DNA of 64,000 bases. Origin: Methylobacterium adhaesivum (GTDB taxonomy: Bacteria > Pseudomonadota > Alphaproteobacteria > Rhizobiales > Beijerinckiaceae). The stretch's first letter is position 1; each line of letters begins with the position of its first letter. Shown here piece by piece: positions 43,742 to 53,245 of this stretch. The position numbers were made by a program, and so were the translations under genes. The notes below the pieces were generated by a model, which did not search any database, was not told where the DNA came from, and saw nothing but the letters and a program-made list of their open reading frames with translations. Location of the stretch: positions 62,001 to 126,000 of the forward strand of contig NZ_BPQD01000039.1 in NCBI RefSeq assembly GCF_022179065.1, read 5' to 3'.

Positions 43742-45291
43742 CCGCCCCCGAACACCTCGTCTTCATTACCGGCCGCATGGCCAAGGCACGCCTTGAGAAG
43801 GTCGCCGCCACCCTGCCGGCCGAGCGCTTCACCTGGAGCATCGCCGATGCCGGCGTGAAGGTCGCCGCCCTGATGACGGAGGAGATCATCCGGCGCCGGG
43901 TGACGATTCCCGAAGGCGCCACCCGCATCGTCCTGCCGGGCCGTTGCCGGGCGAACCCCGAGGCCCTGGCCCGGCATTTCGGCCTGCCGGTGGAGCGCGG
44001 CCCCGACGAGATCGTCGATCTGCCGGCCTATCTCGGCCTCGCGGGACGCACGGTGGACCTGTCGCGCCACGACCTCAGGATCTTCTCCGAGATCGTCGAT
44101 GCCTCGAAGATGACTCCGGACCAGATCCTGGCGAAGGGCCTCGATCTCGCCCGGCGCGGCGCCGACGTCATCGACCTCGGCGGCCTGCCCGACACGGATT
44201 TCCCGCATCTCGAGGAGTGCGTGCGCCTCCTGAAGGGGGCGGGCCTGAAGGTCAGCGTCGATTCGTTCTCGCTGGATGAACTCACCCGTGGTGCCAAGGC
44301 GGGGGCCGACTACCTTCTCAGTCTCAACGAGGACACCCTCGACCTCGCCTTCGAGACCGACGCCGTGCCGGTCCTCGTGCCCGTGCGGCCCGACGACCTC
44401 GCCTCCCTCGACCGCGCCATCGAGCGGATGGAGAAGGCCGGCCGACCCTACATGGCCGACCCGATCCTGGAGCCGATCCATTTCGGCTTCGTCGAGTCCA
44501 TCACCCGCTATCACGAGACGCGCCGGCGCTGGCCGGAGATCGAGATGATGATGGGCACCGGCAACCTCACGGAACTCACGGAGGCCGACAGCCTCGGGGT
44601 GACGGCTTTGCTCGTCGGGATGTGCTCGGAACTCGCCATCCGCAACGTCCTCATCGTTCAGGTCTCGAACCACACCCGCCGCACGGTGGAGGAGCACGAC
44701 GCCGCCCGCCGGGTGATGTACGCCGCCAAGGCGGATTCGGCCCTCCCCAAGGGATACGGGCGCTCCCTCCTGGCGCTTCACGACAAGCGCCCCTATGTGC
44801 AGACCCCGGACGAGATCGCGGCCCAGGCGGCCGAGGTGAAGGACCCGAACTACCGCATCGCGGTCGCCGAGGACGGCATCCACGTGTTCAACCGTGACAT
44901 CCATTCCGTCGGCACTGACGCCATGGCGTTCTTCCCCCGCCTCGATGTGGTTGAGGACGGCGCCCACGCCTTCTATCTCGGCGGCGAACTGACCAAGGCC
45001 GAGACCGCGTGGCGCCTCGGCAAGCGCTACGTGCAAGACGAAGCCCTGGTTTGGGGCGCGGCCGCCGATGCCGAGATCGAGGACACCACCGCGTTCAAGA
45101 AAGCCGGCCACACCAAGCATTCCGGGCCGAACGGGATGAGCCGCGACACCACGGCGCCGGACGCCGATGCGGGCCGGCCGGAGATCGTGGCGCCGGGCGA
45201 AGCCTCCGCCGCCGACACCGTCTCGGACACGCCCTCGGACGCGGGCGCCCGCATCGTCTGCGGCAAGCTCGTTCCGGCCGGGAAGGCGTGA
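43738..45291 (+). CDS. Dihydropteroate synthase-like protein (DUF6513), pterin/furan cofactor cluster
   Basis: The 517-residue protein has an N-terminal DUF6513 region (LVFITGRMAKARLEKVAATL) and a TIM-barrel domain related to dihydropteroate synthase (GADVIDLGGLPDTDFPHLE, LKVSVDSFSLDEL, MMMGTGNLTELTEADS). It is the type of gene called orf20 in the M. extorquens tetrahydromethanopterin region, needed for formaldehyde oxidation. The last 55 residues are a Ser/Thr/Pro/Asp-rich tail (about 455-505) ending in IVCGKLVPAGKA. It overlaps the kinase gene by four bases. Confidence 0.87.
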   Translation: MTAPEHLVFITGRMAKARLEKVAATLPAERFTWSIADAGVKVAALMTEEIIRRRVTIPEGATRIVLPGRCRANPEALARHFGLPVERGPDEIVDLPAYLGLAGRTVDLSRHDLRIFSEIVDASKMTPDQILAKGLDLARRGADVIDLGGLPDTDFPHLEECVRLLKGAGLKVSVDSFSLDELTRGAKAGADYLLSLNEDTLDLAFETDAVPVLVPVRPDDLASLDRAIERMEKAGRPYMADPILEPIHFGFVESITRYHETRRRWPEIEMMMGTGNLTELTEADSLGVTALLVGMCSELAIRNVLIVQVSNHTRRTVEEHDAARRVMYAAKADSALPKGYGRSLLALHDKRPYVQTPDEIAAQAAEVKDPNYRIAVAEDGIHVFNRDIHSVGTDAMAFFPRLDVVEDGAHAFYLGGELTKAETAWRLGKRYVQDEALVWGAAADAEIEDTTAFKKAGHTKHSGPNGMSRDTTAPDADAGRPEIVAPGEASAADTVSDTPSDAGARIVCGKLVPAGKA

Positions 45292-45295
45292 GTCC

Positions 45296-45892
45296 GTGCC
45301 GCTGATCCTCGAGACCATCGTCACCACGACGTCGCCTGACGGCGAGCTGCACCTCGTGCCGTTCGGCCTGATTCAGGACGGGGCCGACTGGGTGCTGGCC
45401 CCGTTCCGGCCGTCGCCGACGATCCTGAACTTGGAAGCTAATCCGGTCTTCGCGGCGTCGAGCCCGAGCGACATCCGGGTCATCGCCGGCGCCGTCACGG
45501 GCCGGCGCGACTGGGCGACCCTGCCCTGTGACCGGATTCCCGGCCGGCGCCTCGCCGACAGCTTCGGCCACGCCGAATTCGAGGTGACGGACGTGGAACC
45601 GGACGCGACCCGCCCGCGCTATCGCGGACGCCTGGTCCATTCCGCCGCCCATATCCCGTTCTTCGGCTACAACCGGGCGCAGGCGGCGGTGCTGGAGGCA
45701 GCGATCCTCTCCACCCGCCTCCACATGCTGGACCCCGAAAAAATTCTGACCGAGATGCGCTACCACGCCATCGCGATCATCAAGACCGCCGGGCCCGCCG
45801 AGCGCGAGGCCTGGGACTGGATCGAGGACAAGGTCGCCGCCGCCCTGGGGCGCAGCGATCGCATCCTCGATGAGCCCACCGCAGCACCGTAG
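45296..45892 (+). CDS. DUF447 protein, tetrahydromethanopterin-cluster type
   Basis: The 198-residue protein matches DUF447, a flavin-reductase-like split-barrel family shared by methanogens and methylotrophs. It starts ILETIVTTTSPDGELHLVPFG and includes FGYNRAQAAVLEAAILSTR. The start is the GTG at 45296, four bases after the preceding stop. It is the last of four closely packed cofactor genes. Its exact reaction is unproven. Confidence 0.87.
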   Translation: MPLILETIVTTTSPDGELHLVPFGLIQDGADWVLAPFRPSPTILNLEANPVFAASSPSDIRVIAGAVTGRRDWATLPCDRIPGRRLADSFGHAEFEVTDVEPDATRPRYRGRLVHSAAHIPFFGYNRAQAAVLEAAILSTRLHMLDPEKILTEMRYHAIAIIKTAGPAEREAWDWIEDKVAAALGRSDRILDEPTAAP

Positions 45893-45924
45893 AATCGTGC
45901 GTTCCTGAGGAGACGAGAATTCCG

Positions 45925-46461
45925 ATGAAGTTCCTGGCACTCACCACGGCGGCGGCCTTCGCCCTCGTCTCGTTCGGCGCTCAGGCGCACGGCCCCACCC
46001 GCAAGAAGGTCGAGGAGACCGTCGAGATCAACGCTGCGCCCGACAAGGTCTGGGCGGTGATCGGCAACTTCCAGGACATGAGCTGGCTTCCCCCCGTCGA
46101 GAAGACCGAGGGCAAGGGCGGCAACGAGGTCAAGGCCACCCGCACCCTGACGCTCAAGGGCGGCGCCACCGTCGACGAGGAGCTGTACAAGTACTCCGCC
46201 GAGAAGATGAGCTATTCGTACCGGATCACCAAGGTCGACGTGAAGACCCTGCCGGTGAACGATTACTCCTCGACCCTCAAGGTCGAGGATGCCGGCGGCG
46301 GCAAGTCCAAGGTCGTCTGGGACGGCGCGTTCTATCGCGGCTACATGAACAACGATCCGCCGCCCGAGCTGAACGACGAGGCGTCCCAGAAGGCCGTGCG
46401 CGGCCTCTACCGCACGGGCCTCGACGCCCTGAAGGCCAAGATCGAGAAGAGCGGTTCTTGA
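45925..46461 (+). CDS. Periplasmic SRPBCC protein, MxaD-like
   Basis: The 178-residue precursor has a signal peptide (cleavage near AQAHGP, about residue 22) and an SRPBCC/polyketide-cyclase-like lipid or ligand cavity domain (VEETVEINAAPDKVWAVIGN, LKVEDAGGGKSKVVWDGAFY). It has the size and form of MxaD, which aids electron transfer from methanol dehydrogenase to cytochrome cL. A GGAG ribosome-binding site lies about 12 bases upstream. Its stop overlaps the beta-propeller start (TTGA), so the two work as a pair. A role with a PQQ dehydrogenase is inferred. Confidence 0.82.
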   Translation: MKFLALTTAAAFALVSFGAQAHGPTRKKVEETVEINAAPDKVWAVIGNFQDMSWLPPVEKTEGKGGNEVKATRTLTLKGGATVDEELYKYSAEKMSYSYRITKVDVKTLPVNDYSSTLKVEDAGGGKSKVVWDGAFYRGYMNNDPPPELNDEASQKAVRGLYRTGLDALKAKIEKSGS

Positions 46462-47447
46462 GCGACATCCGCTCTCGGAATGCATCACGGAAGGGCCGGC
46501 TTCGCGCCGGCCCTCTCCTCCTCGCCCTGGCGCTGACCGCCGCCCCTGCCCGCGCCGAAGACGCCCGCGCAGAAGTGGCCCTGATCACGGCCCAGGGCGC
46601 CAACACCCTGGCCATCGTCGACCTCGACGCCGGCGCCGTGGTGGGACAGGTCGCCATCGATGGTGCGCCGGCCGGCATCGCGCTCTCGCCCGACCGCAAG
46701 ACCGCCTACGTCACCCGCCCCGAGGGGCCGGGCCTCGCCGTGGTGGATCTCGCCACCCGCACGGTCACCGCCACCCTCGCCCTGCCGGGCGGCCCCCTCG
46801 GCATCGCCGTGAACCCGAAGACCGGCCTCGTCTACGTGGCCGACTGGTACGGCAGCCGGGTGTTCGTGGTGCCCGCCGACGGCTCGCGTCTCGAGACCGA
46901 GTTCCAGGTCGGCGCCTCGCCGTCGGGCATCGCCGTGACGCCGGACGGTGCCACCATCCTGGTGGCCAATCGCGAGGGCGATTCGGTCTCGGTGGTCGAC
47001 GCCGCCACCCTGGCCGTGACGCGCACGATTCCCGTGGGCCGGCATCCGTTCGGCATCACCCTCGATGCAGCCGGGGCGCGCGCCTACACCGCCAACGTCA
47101 CGTCGAACGACGTTTCGGTCCTCGACATCGCCGCCGGCTCCGAGATCGGCCGGGTGACCACGGGCGAGCGGCCCTACGTGGTGGCGCTGGCAGGCGCCCG
47201 CGGCTTCGTTACCGACCAGTACGGGGGCACGGTGAGCGTGTTCAACCTCCAGACCCTCACGAGTGTCGCCACCGTCGAAGTCGGCGACCATCCCGAGGGG
47301 ATCGCCGCGACCCGCGACGGAACCGCCCTCGTGGTGGCGAACTGGGGCTCAAACACCCTGAGCCTCCTCGACGCCACCACCCTCAAGGTGACGAAGGAGA
47401 TTCCCGTCCCCGACGGTCCGCGCGCCTTCGGCGACTTCTTGCGGTGA
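46458..47447 (+). CDS. YVTN beta-propeller paired with the MxaD-like protein
   Basis: The 329-residue protein has a signal segment (about 15-33, cleavage near ARAEDA) and seven YVTN/NHL-like repeats (for example RTVTATLALPGGPLGIAVN and TLAVTRTIPVGRHPFGITL). It is a second propeller of the kind found in the lanthanide cluster at 39133-40134. The start is TTG at 46458 within a TTGA overlap. A strong terminator follows 13 bases after the stop, ending the plus-strand run that starts at 41.7 kb. Confidence 0.84.
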   Translation: MSDIRSRNASRKGRLRAGPLLLALALTAAPARAEDARAEVALITAQGANTLAIVDLDAGAVVGQVAIDGAPAGIALSPDRKTAYVTRPEGPGLAVVDLATRTVTATLALPGGPLGIAVNPKTGLVYVADWYGSRVFVVPADGSRLETEFQVGASPSGIAVTPDGATILVANREGDSVSVVDAATLAVTRTIPVGRHPFGITLDAAGARAYTANVTSNDVSVLDIAAGSEIGRVTTGERPYVVALAGARGFVTDQYGGTVSVFNLQTLTSVATVEVGDHPEGIAATRDGTALVVANWGSNTLSLLDATTLKVTKEIPVPDGPRAFGDFLR

Positions 47448-47460
47448 CGCCGATCCCCGA

Positions 47461-47503
47461 ACGAAGAACGCCGGCTCCTCGTGGGAGCCGCCGTTCTTCG
47501 TTT
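47461..47503 (+). terminator. Strong rho-independent terminator at the end of the C1-cofactor run
   Basis: An 18-bp stem with one mismatch (47461-47478 with 47484-47501) and a five-base loop is followed by TTT. It separates the plus-strand propeller gene from the convergent nlpD-like gene. Confidence 0.88.
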
Positions 47504-47525
47504 CAGGGTCCTGGCGCCGGGTGCT

Positions 47526-48896
47526 TCAGTTGCTCGCGAGGTGCGGCATCGGATCGACGGGGGTCGCGCCCTTGCGGATCTCGAAGTGGAGCTGGGGCGA
47601 GGTCACGTTGCCCGAGGCACCGGACTTCGCGATGGTCTGGCCGCGCTTCACCTTCTCGCCGGGGCGCACGTCGAGTTCGCCGTTATGCGCATAGGCCGAG
47701 ACGTAGCCGTTGGAATGGCGCACGAGGACGAGCTTGCCGTAGCCCTTCACGTCGGAGCCGGCATAGGCCACAGTGCCGTCCTCGGCCGCCTTCACCGCCG
47801 TGCCCTCGGGCACCGAGATGTTGATGCCCTCGTTGCCCGACGAGCCGTAGCCCGAGATCACCCGGCCCTTGGCCGGCCAGCGGAACGAAGTGTCGGGCGC
47901 CACCGAGCCGGTGCTGGCGGGTTCGGCCTTCGGCGCCTCCACGGCGGCGACCTTCACCGGCGCCTTGGCCGCCTCCTTGGCGGCTTCCTTCGCCGCAGCC
48001 TCGGCGGCCTTGGCCTCGGCGACCTGCTTCGCGGCAGCCTTGGCGGCTTCGAGCTTGGCCGTCTTGGCCTCGGCCTCGGCAGCCTTCTTCGCGGCATCCT
48101 TGGCCGCCTCGGCCTTCAGCTTGGCGGGATCCGCCTTCACCTCGGGCTTCGGTTCGGCCTTGGCCTCCTTGATCTCGATCTTGCGGACGGGCTTCTCGTC
48201 GCCCTTGGCGACCGCTTGGCCGGGACGCGGGTGCGCCTTCCGGGAATCGGCGAGCTTGGCGTCGGCTGCCGCCTTCGCGGCCTCGGCCTTGCGGGTCTCG
48301 ACGAGCTTCTTCGCCTCGGCGAGCTTCCGGGCATCCGCGGCCTTGGCCTCGGCAGCCTTCTTCGCAGCGTCCTTACTGGCTTCGACGGCGCGGCGGGCTT
48401 CGGCGAGCTTCTCCGCTTCAGCTTCCTTGCGGGAAGCGAGCGCCGCGGCCTCGGCGGCCTTGCGCTCGGCGGCACGATCGACCTTGGGGGCCGGCGCGGC
48501 CGGCACGCTGCGCGTGGTCATGGCACGGCCCGCATCCGGGTTCATGCCCGACACCATACCGGAGACCGGTTCCGTGGACGCGACGCGGCTCACCGGAACG
48601 GGGGTCGCTGGCGGCGCGGCGGCCATGGGGCGGGGCGACATCGCCACTCCGGGCGCGCCCAGCGCCTGGGATTGGATCCGGCTCGTCCGCACCACCGGAG
48701 CCGGCGTGAGCTCCCCGCCAGAAATGCTTCCCGTGGCGGTCGGCTCGGTCGCCATGTTGGAAGCGAACGGATTGCCGAACGGGTCGCCGAGGCGCGACGC
48801 ATCCGACGAACAAGCGGCCGCGCCGCCTCCGATCACTCCGATGAGCGCGAAGCGCGACAGCGTCTTCAACCCTCGACCAGTCCCGCGAACCCGCAT
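47526..48896 (-). CDS. nlpD: NlpD-like lipoprotein with a degenerate M23 domain
   Basis: The 456-residue protein begins with a lipoprotein signal (GGGAAAC, about residue 29). Instead of the LysM domain of E. coli NlpD it has a proline-rich segment and a long Ala/Lys/Glu-rich helical region (about 140-340). The C-terminal M23/LytM domain (about 355-450) lacks the first zinc-ligand histidine (GNEGINISVPEGT where active enzymes have HxGxD). It keeps SAYAHN and LHFEIR, as in NlpD/EnvC. Such proteins activate cell-wall amidases during division. Position after surE and pcm matches NlpD. Confidence 0.88.
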   Translation of the reverse strand: MRVRGTGRGLKTLSRFALIGVIGGGAAACSSDASRLGDPFGNPFASNMATEPTATGSISGGELTPAPVVRTSRIQSQALGAPGVAMSPRPMAAAPPATPVPVSRVASTEPVSGMVSGMNPDAGRAMTTRSVPAAPAPKVDRAAERKAAEAAALASRKEAEAEKLAEARRAVEASKDAAKKAAEAKAADARKLAEAKKLVETRKAEAAKAAADAKLADSRKAHPRPGQAVAKGDEKPVRKIEIKEAKAEPKPEVKADPAKLKAEAAKDAAKKAAEAEAKTAKLEAAKAAAKQVAEAKAAEAAAKEAAKEAAKAPVKVAAVEAPKAEPASTGSVAPDTSFRWPAKGRVISGYGSSGNEGINISVPEGTAVKAAEDGTVAYAGSDVKGYGKLVLVRHSNGYVSAYAHNGELDVRPGEKVKRGQTIAKSGASGNVTSPQLHFEIRKGATPVDPMPHLASN

Positions 48897-48926
48897 CGAC
48901 GCACCTGTCTGACCTGACGCAACTTG

Positions 48927-48971
48927 ATGACGTCATTCAAACGGGATTCAGGTTAAACAACCGTTCCGGTT
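48927..48971. promoter_or_regulatory. Two small palindromes upstream of the nlpD-like gene
   Basis: ATGACGTCAT (48927-48936) and AACCG-TTC-CGGTT (48959-48971) lie 31 and 63 bases upstream of the gene start. They may be operators; neither can be matched to a known regulator. Confidence 0.35.
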
Positions 48972-49011
48972 TACTACGTTGGCAGCGTTCGGGAACAATC
49001 CGATCGTCCCG

Positions 49012-49665
49012 TTATAGGACGCGGGCACACCCCGGCGTCAGCGGCCCCAGGCGCAGACGCTCACCGAGCCGCTCTTCGACGATCCCGTTCGCATCCCGGG
49101 TCACGACCACCCGGTGTGTCGCCTCCTGTGTCCCCAGGGCTCCGACGAGGCGGCCGCCCGGCGCGAGAACGCCGGCGAGGTGCGGCGGCAGGGCGGCCAG
49201 GGCTCCGTTGAGGAGAATGCGGTCGAATCGCCCCTCGGGCAGACAGGCCGGGTCGAGGCCGTCGCCGACGGCGAGGGTCGCCCGCGCGCGATCCTCGGGC
49301 AGGAGCACGGTCCGGGCATCCTCCGCCAGGAGCGCGTAACGCTCGATGCTGTGGACGTGGGCCGCCCCCAGGCGCAGCAGCAGGGTGGTGACGTAGCCTG
49401 AGCCCGTGCCGATCTCGAGGAGGCGCATGCCGGGCCGCGTCCCGAGGGCCGTCAGCATGGCGGCGATGGCGCTCGGCGCCGTCATGGTCTGCCCGCAGGG
49501 AAGCGGCAGGGCAAGGTCGCGCCGGGCGAGGTCGCGGTAGGGGCCGGGGGCGAAGCGCTCACGCGGCACCCGCTCCAGGGCCCGGAGGGTGTCGGTGTCG
49601 CGGACCCCCCGCCCCCGCAGGGTCATGACGAAGGCCGCCGCCTCGATGGAGCCGTCCATCGTCAT
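49012..49665 (-). CDS. pcm: Protein-L-isoaspartate O-methyltransferase
   Basis: The 217-residue enzyme repairs isoaspartyl damage by methylating it with S-adenosylmethionine. Landmarks are ALPLPCGQTMTAPSAIAAML (substrate loop), LLEIGTGSGYVTTLL (SAM motif I) and FDRILLNGAL. The start ATG at 49665 lies 14 bases after the surE stop. The surE-pcm-nlpD order is the classical arrangement. Confidence 0.93.
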   Translation of the reverse strand: MTMDGSIEAAAFVMTLRGRGVRDTDTLRALERVPRERFAPGPYRDLARRDLALPLPCGQTMTAPSAIAAMLTALGTRPGMRLLEIGTGSGYVTTLLLRLGAAHVHSIERYALLAEDARTVLLPEDRARATLAVGDGLDPACLPEGRFDRILLNGALAALPPHLAGVLAPGGRLVGALGTQEATHRVVVTRDANGIVEERLGERLRLGPLTPGCARVL

Positions 49666-49679
49666 GGCGCGCGCGGGCC

Positions 49680-50444
49680 TCAGCCGGAAAAGCCCTGCGC
49701 GAATCGCGTCAGGCTCGGCTCGTCCGTGAGGTCGAGGCGCAGGGGGGTCACCGAGATGCGCTTCTCGGCGATAGCCTTGAGATCGGTGCCGTTCCCCGGC
49801 TGGAACGTCGCCTTGGCGAAGGCGAGCCAGAAATACGGGTTGCCGCGCCCATCCTGGCGCGCGTCGATGGCGAGAAGCGCCTGGTTGCGGAATCCCTGCG
49901 CCGTCACGGCGGTGCCCAGAACTTCGTGCGGCTCGCAATCGGGAAAGTTGACGTTGACGACGATGCCGGGCTCGATCCCGATCTCCAGGATCTTGCGGAC
50001 GACCCCCGGGCCGTGCTCGGCGGCACAAGTCCACTTGATGGCGCCGCGCCCCCCGGCGCCGTAGGCCTGGCTCAGGGCGATGGAGCGCACGTTGAGGATC
50101 GTGCCCTCCATGGCGGCCGCGATGGTGCCCGAATAGGTCACGTCCTCGGCGACGTTCTGGCCGCGGTTGACTCCCGACAGGACGAGGTCCGGCCCGTGGT
50201 CCTTGAGGATGTGGCGCACCCCCATGATCACGCAATCGGACGGGGTGCCCTTCACAGCGTAGCGTTTTTCCGAGATCTCGCGTAGGCGCAGGGGGTCGTT
50301 CAGGGACAGCGAGTGCGACACGCCCGACTGGTCGGTCTCGGGCGCCACCACCCAGACGTCGTCGGAGATGGCGCGGGCAATCCCCTCCAGGGTCTCGAGC
50401 CCCGGCGCGTGAATGCCGTCGTCGTTGGTGACGAGAATGCGCAT
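49680..50444 (-). CDS. surE: 5'/3'-nucleotidase SurE
   Basis: The 254-residue protein has the metal-binding N-terminus ILVTNDDGIHAPGL (D8, D9), the serine/asparagine sites SGVSHSLS and SGVNRGQNVAEDVTYSGT, and VNVNFPDC. SurE is a metal-dependent nucleoside monophosphatase linked with survival in stationary phase. Its start overlaps the serS stop by one base. Confidence 0.97.
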   Translation of the reverse strand: MRILVTNDDGIHAPGLETLEGIARAISDDVWVVAPETDQSGVSHSLSLNDPLRLREISEKRYAVKGTPSDCVIMGVRHILKDHGPDLVLSGVNRGQNVAEDVTYSGTIAAAMEGTILNVRSIALSQAYGAGGRGAIKWTCAAEHGPGVVRKILEIGIEPGIVVNVNFPDCEPHEVLGTAVTAQGFRNQALLAIDARQDGRGNPYFWLAFAKATFQPGNGTDLKAIAEKRISVTPLRLDLTDEPSLTRFAQGFSG

Positions 50445-51727
50445 CAGACTGTGTGTCCCTCGATCCGGTCGATCCCGCCCATATAGGCCTTCAGGGCCGA
50501 GGGCACCGTGACGCTGCCGTCGGGATTCTGGTAATTTTCCATCACGGCGATGAGTGCGCGGCCGACCGCCACGCCCGACCCGTTGAGGGTATGGACGAAG
50601 TTCACCGCCTTGCCGTCCTTGCCCCGGAAGCGGGCGTTCATGCGGCGGGCCTGGAAATCGCCGCAGACGGAGCAGGACGAGATCTCCCGGAATGTCTCCT
50701 GGCCGGGCATCCAGACCTCGATGTCGTAGGTCTTCCGGCTCGCGAAGCCCATGTCACCGGTACACAGGGTCATGATCCGGTACGGCAGGTCGAGCTTCTT
50801 CAGCACGGCCTCCGCCGAGCCCAGCATCCGCTCGTGCTCGTCCGCCGACTGCTCCGGCGTGGTGATGGAGACGAGCTCGACCTTGTTGAACTGGTGCTGG
50901 CGCAGCATGCCGCGCGTGTCCCGGCCCGCCGAGCCGGCCTCGGCCCGAAAGCAGGCCGTGAGGGCCGTGAAGCGCAAGGGAAGCTCCTCCTCGCGCAGGA
51001 TCGATTCGCGCACGAGGTTGGTCAGGGGCACCTCTGCCGTGGGAATGAGCCAATGCTCGCGCACGGCGAACTGGTCGTCCCGGAACTTCGGCAGCTGTGC
51101 CGTGCCGAACATCGCCTCGTCGCGCACCATCAGGGGGGGCGCCACCTCGGTATAACCGTGCTCGCCCGTATGGAGGTCGAGCATGAACTGGCCGAGCGCC
51201 CGCTCCAGCCGGGCGAGCTGGCCCTTCAGCACCACGAAGCGGGCGCCGGACATCCGTGCGGCCGCCTCGAAATCCATCAGTCCGGAGGCTTCGCCGATCT
51301 CGAAATGCTGCTTGCCGGTCGCGAGCTGCGGACGCTTGGCCTCGAACCGACGGTACTCGACGTTGCCGTGCTCGTCGGCGCCCTCGGGCACCTCGGAGCC
51401 GGGGCAATTCGGGATCGCCGCGAGCTTTTCGTCGAGGACACGCCCGGCCTCGGCCTGCGCCGCTTCCAGCCCCGGTGCCTCGTCCTTCAGGCGGGCGACC
51501 TCGGCCATGAGTTCGGACGCGCGGGCCTCGTCCTTGGCCTTCTTCGCGCTGCCGATCTCCTTGGCCAGCGCATTGCGCCGCTCCTGATTCGCCTGAGCCG
51601 CCGAGGTCGCGCCCTTGCGGGCATCGTCGAGGGCGATCAGTTCGGCCGCCAGCGCGGCCAGTCCGCGCCGACGCAGGGCGTCGTCGAAGGCGTCCGGGTT
51701 CTCGCGGATGGCGCGGATGTCGTGCAT
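50444..51727 (-). CDS. serS: Seryl-tRNA synthetase
   Basis: The 427-residue class II synthetase starts [18 protein letters not shown], the normal SerRS N-terminus. A helical tRNA-binding arm (about 25-105) follows, then the catalytic domain with [40 protein letters not shown] (motif 2) and a motif 3 arginine region near the end ([19 protein letters not shown]). The start ATG at 51727 fits the family. It is next to tatC. Confidence 0.97.
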   Translation of the reverse strand: MHDIRAIRENPDAFDDALRRRGLAALAAELIALDDARKGATSAAQANQERRNALAKEIGSAKKAKDEARASELMAEVARLKDEAPGLEAAQAEAGRVLDEKLAAIPNCPGSEVPEGADEHGNVEYRRFEAKRPQLATGKQHFEIGEASGLMDFEAAARMSGARFVVLKGQLARLERALGQFMLDLHTGEHGYTEVAPPLMVRDEAMFGTAQLPKFRDDQFAVREHWLIPTAEVPLTNLVRESILREEELPLRFTALTACFRAEAGSAGRDTRGMLRQHQFNKVELVSITTPEQSADEHERMLGSAEAVLKKLDLPYRIMTLCTGDMGFASRKTYDIEVWMPGQETFREISSCSVCGDFQARRMNARFRGKDGKAVNFVHTLNGSGVAVGRALIAVMENYQNPDGSVTVPSALKAYMGGIDRIEGHTV

Positions 51728-51807
51728 GGGGGCGCTCGGGGCAGGCTTCTGAACAGACGACGAGGCTTTGCAGCATCGCCACCGGCCCGACAAGGGCAGC
51801 GCCCCTC

Positions 51808-52608
51808 CTACGGGTCCAGCCCCTCGGCCTTGCGCCGTGCCGCGCGGATGCGCTCGACGCGGCTCACGGAGAAGATCGAGGCCTCGTAGAGGAGGATCAT
51901 CGGGATCGCGAGGGAGAGCTGCGAGATGACGTCCGGCGGGGTGAGAACGGCGGCGACCACGAAGACGAGGACGATGGCGTAGCGGCGCTTCTCGCGCAGG
52001 AACGCCGCGTCGATGACGCCGATCTGACCCAGCAGCGTCAGGATCACGGGCAGCTGGAATGCGATCCCGAAGGCGAAGATCAGCGTCATGATGAGCGAGA
52101 GATACTCGTCCACCTTGGGCAGGAGGGCGATGGTCGCCTCCCCCGGCTGCCCGATCTGCTGCAGCGAGACCGAGAACTGGATCAGCAGCGGCATCGCCAG
52201 GAAGAACACCACCAGGGCGCCGAGGATGAAGAACACCGGCGTCGCCACGAGGTAGGGGAGGAAGGCTTGGCGCTCGTTGCGATAGAGGCCCGGCGCCACG
52301 AAGGCGTAGATCTGGGTGGCGATGACCGGAAACGCGAGGAAGCCGGCGCCGAACACACTGAGCTTGATGTTGGTGAACACCTGCTCGAGGAAGTGCGTGG
52401 CGATGAGCTTGGCGTTCTCGGCCCCCACGACGGAGACGTAGGGCCAGACGAGGATGTTGTAGATGTGCCGCGAGACGAAGAAGCACGCGAAGAACATCAC
52501 CACGAAGGCGGCGAGCGACTTGATGAGCCGCGACCGCAATTCGATGAGATGGTCGAGGAGCGGAGCCCGCGACGCCTCGATATCGGCGTCATCCGTCGCG
52601 TTGGTCAT
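51808..52608 (-). CDS. tatC: Sec-independent translocase subunit TatC
   Basis: The 266-residue protein has six membrane helices. It carries the TatC motifs [13 protein letters not shown] at the N-terminus (signal-peptide contact) and the [19 protein letters not shown] and [14 protein letters not shown] segments. It recognises twin-arginine signals together with TatB. Its start overlaps the tatB stop by four bases. The order tatA-tatB-tatC-serS is typical of alphaproteobacteria. Confidence 0.97.
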   Translation of the reverse strand: MTNATDDADIEASRAPLLDHLIELRSRLIKSLAAFVVMFFACFFVSRHIYNILVWPYVSVVGAENAKLIATHFLEQVFTNIKLSVFGAGFLAFPVIATQIYAFVAPGLYRNERQAFLPYLVATPVFFILGALVVFFLAMPLLIQFSVSLQQIGQPGEATIALLPKVDEYLSLIMTLIFAFGIAFQLPVILTLLGQIGVIDAAFLREKRRYAIVLVFVVAAVLTPPDVISQLSLAIPMILLYEASIFSVSRVERIRAARRKAEGLDP

Positions 52609-53075
52609 CGGGCGGGATCGTGCTGCGGTTTGGCCGAAGCCGGAGAATCCGGCGTCGCGGCGGGCAACGGGGAAGCGAGGGAATCGGCGTCCGGGGCCGG
52701 CTCGGCCGGGGGCACCGGGTCCTTCTCGGCGAGTTGGGCGGCGACGTTCGCGAGCGGCTGGGTCGGGGACGGGGTGGTCCGGGTGTGGCCGTCCACTGCG
52801 CCCTTGATCTCGTCGCGGATGGTCTGGACCGGGTTGAACACCGGCCCCATGGTCCCGGCGGATTTGCGGACGCCGTCGACCTCGCGGCGGATCTCGTCGA
52901 ACTCCGCCTCGCGGACCGCTTCATTGAACTGCGCCTGGAACTCGCCGGCCATGCGGCGCATCTTCGACGTGATCTGCCCGACCGTGCGCAGGGCCTTGGG
53001 CAGATCCTTCGGACCGATGACGATGAGGGCGACGCCGCCGATCAGCATCACCTCTCCCCAACTCATGTCAAACAT
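52605..53075 (-). CDS. tatB: Sec-independent translocase subunit TatB
   Basis: The 156-residue protein begins with the TatB signature [19 protein letters not shown] and continues with an amphipathic helix ([21 protein letters not shown]). The C-terminal half is Pro/Ala/Asp-rich. TatB forms the receptor complex with TatC. It overlaps tatC by four bases and lies 170 bases after tatA. Confidence 0.95.
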   Translation of the reverse strand: MFDMSWGEVMLIGGVALIVIGPKDLPKALRTVGQITSKMRRMAGEFQAQFNEAVREAEFDEIRREVDGVRKSAGTMGPVFNPVQTIRDEIKGAVDGHTRTTPSPTQPLANVAAQLAEKDPVPPAEPAPDADSLASPLPAATPDSPASAKPQHDPAR

Positions 53076-53245
53076 AGGCTGATTGTCCCGCGGTCGCGCA
53101 ATGCCCGTGGCAGCGGGTGCCTATCGCAGGTCGGGCGCGGATGCGCCAGACCCAGGCCCGGCCCCAAGCACCGAGTGCCCAAGCCCTCGGCGCCGGTGAA
53201 CCGACGAGGCCCGGCGCCGCGAACTCCACGCCGCCCTCCCGATGC

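Noticed and set aside
48927-48936. TGACGTCA palindrome as a CRE-like element
   Set aside because: The match to a eukaryotic site is coincidental. It is kept only as a possible bacterial operator.
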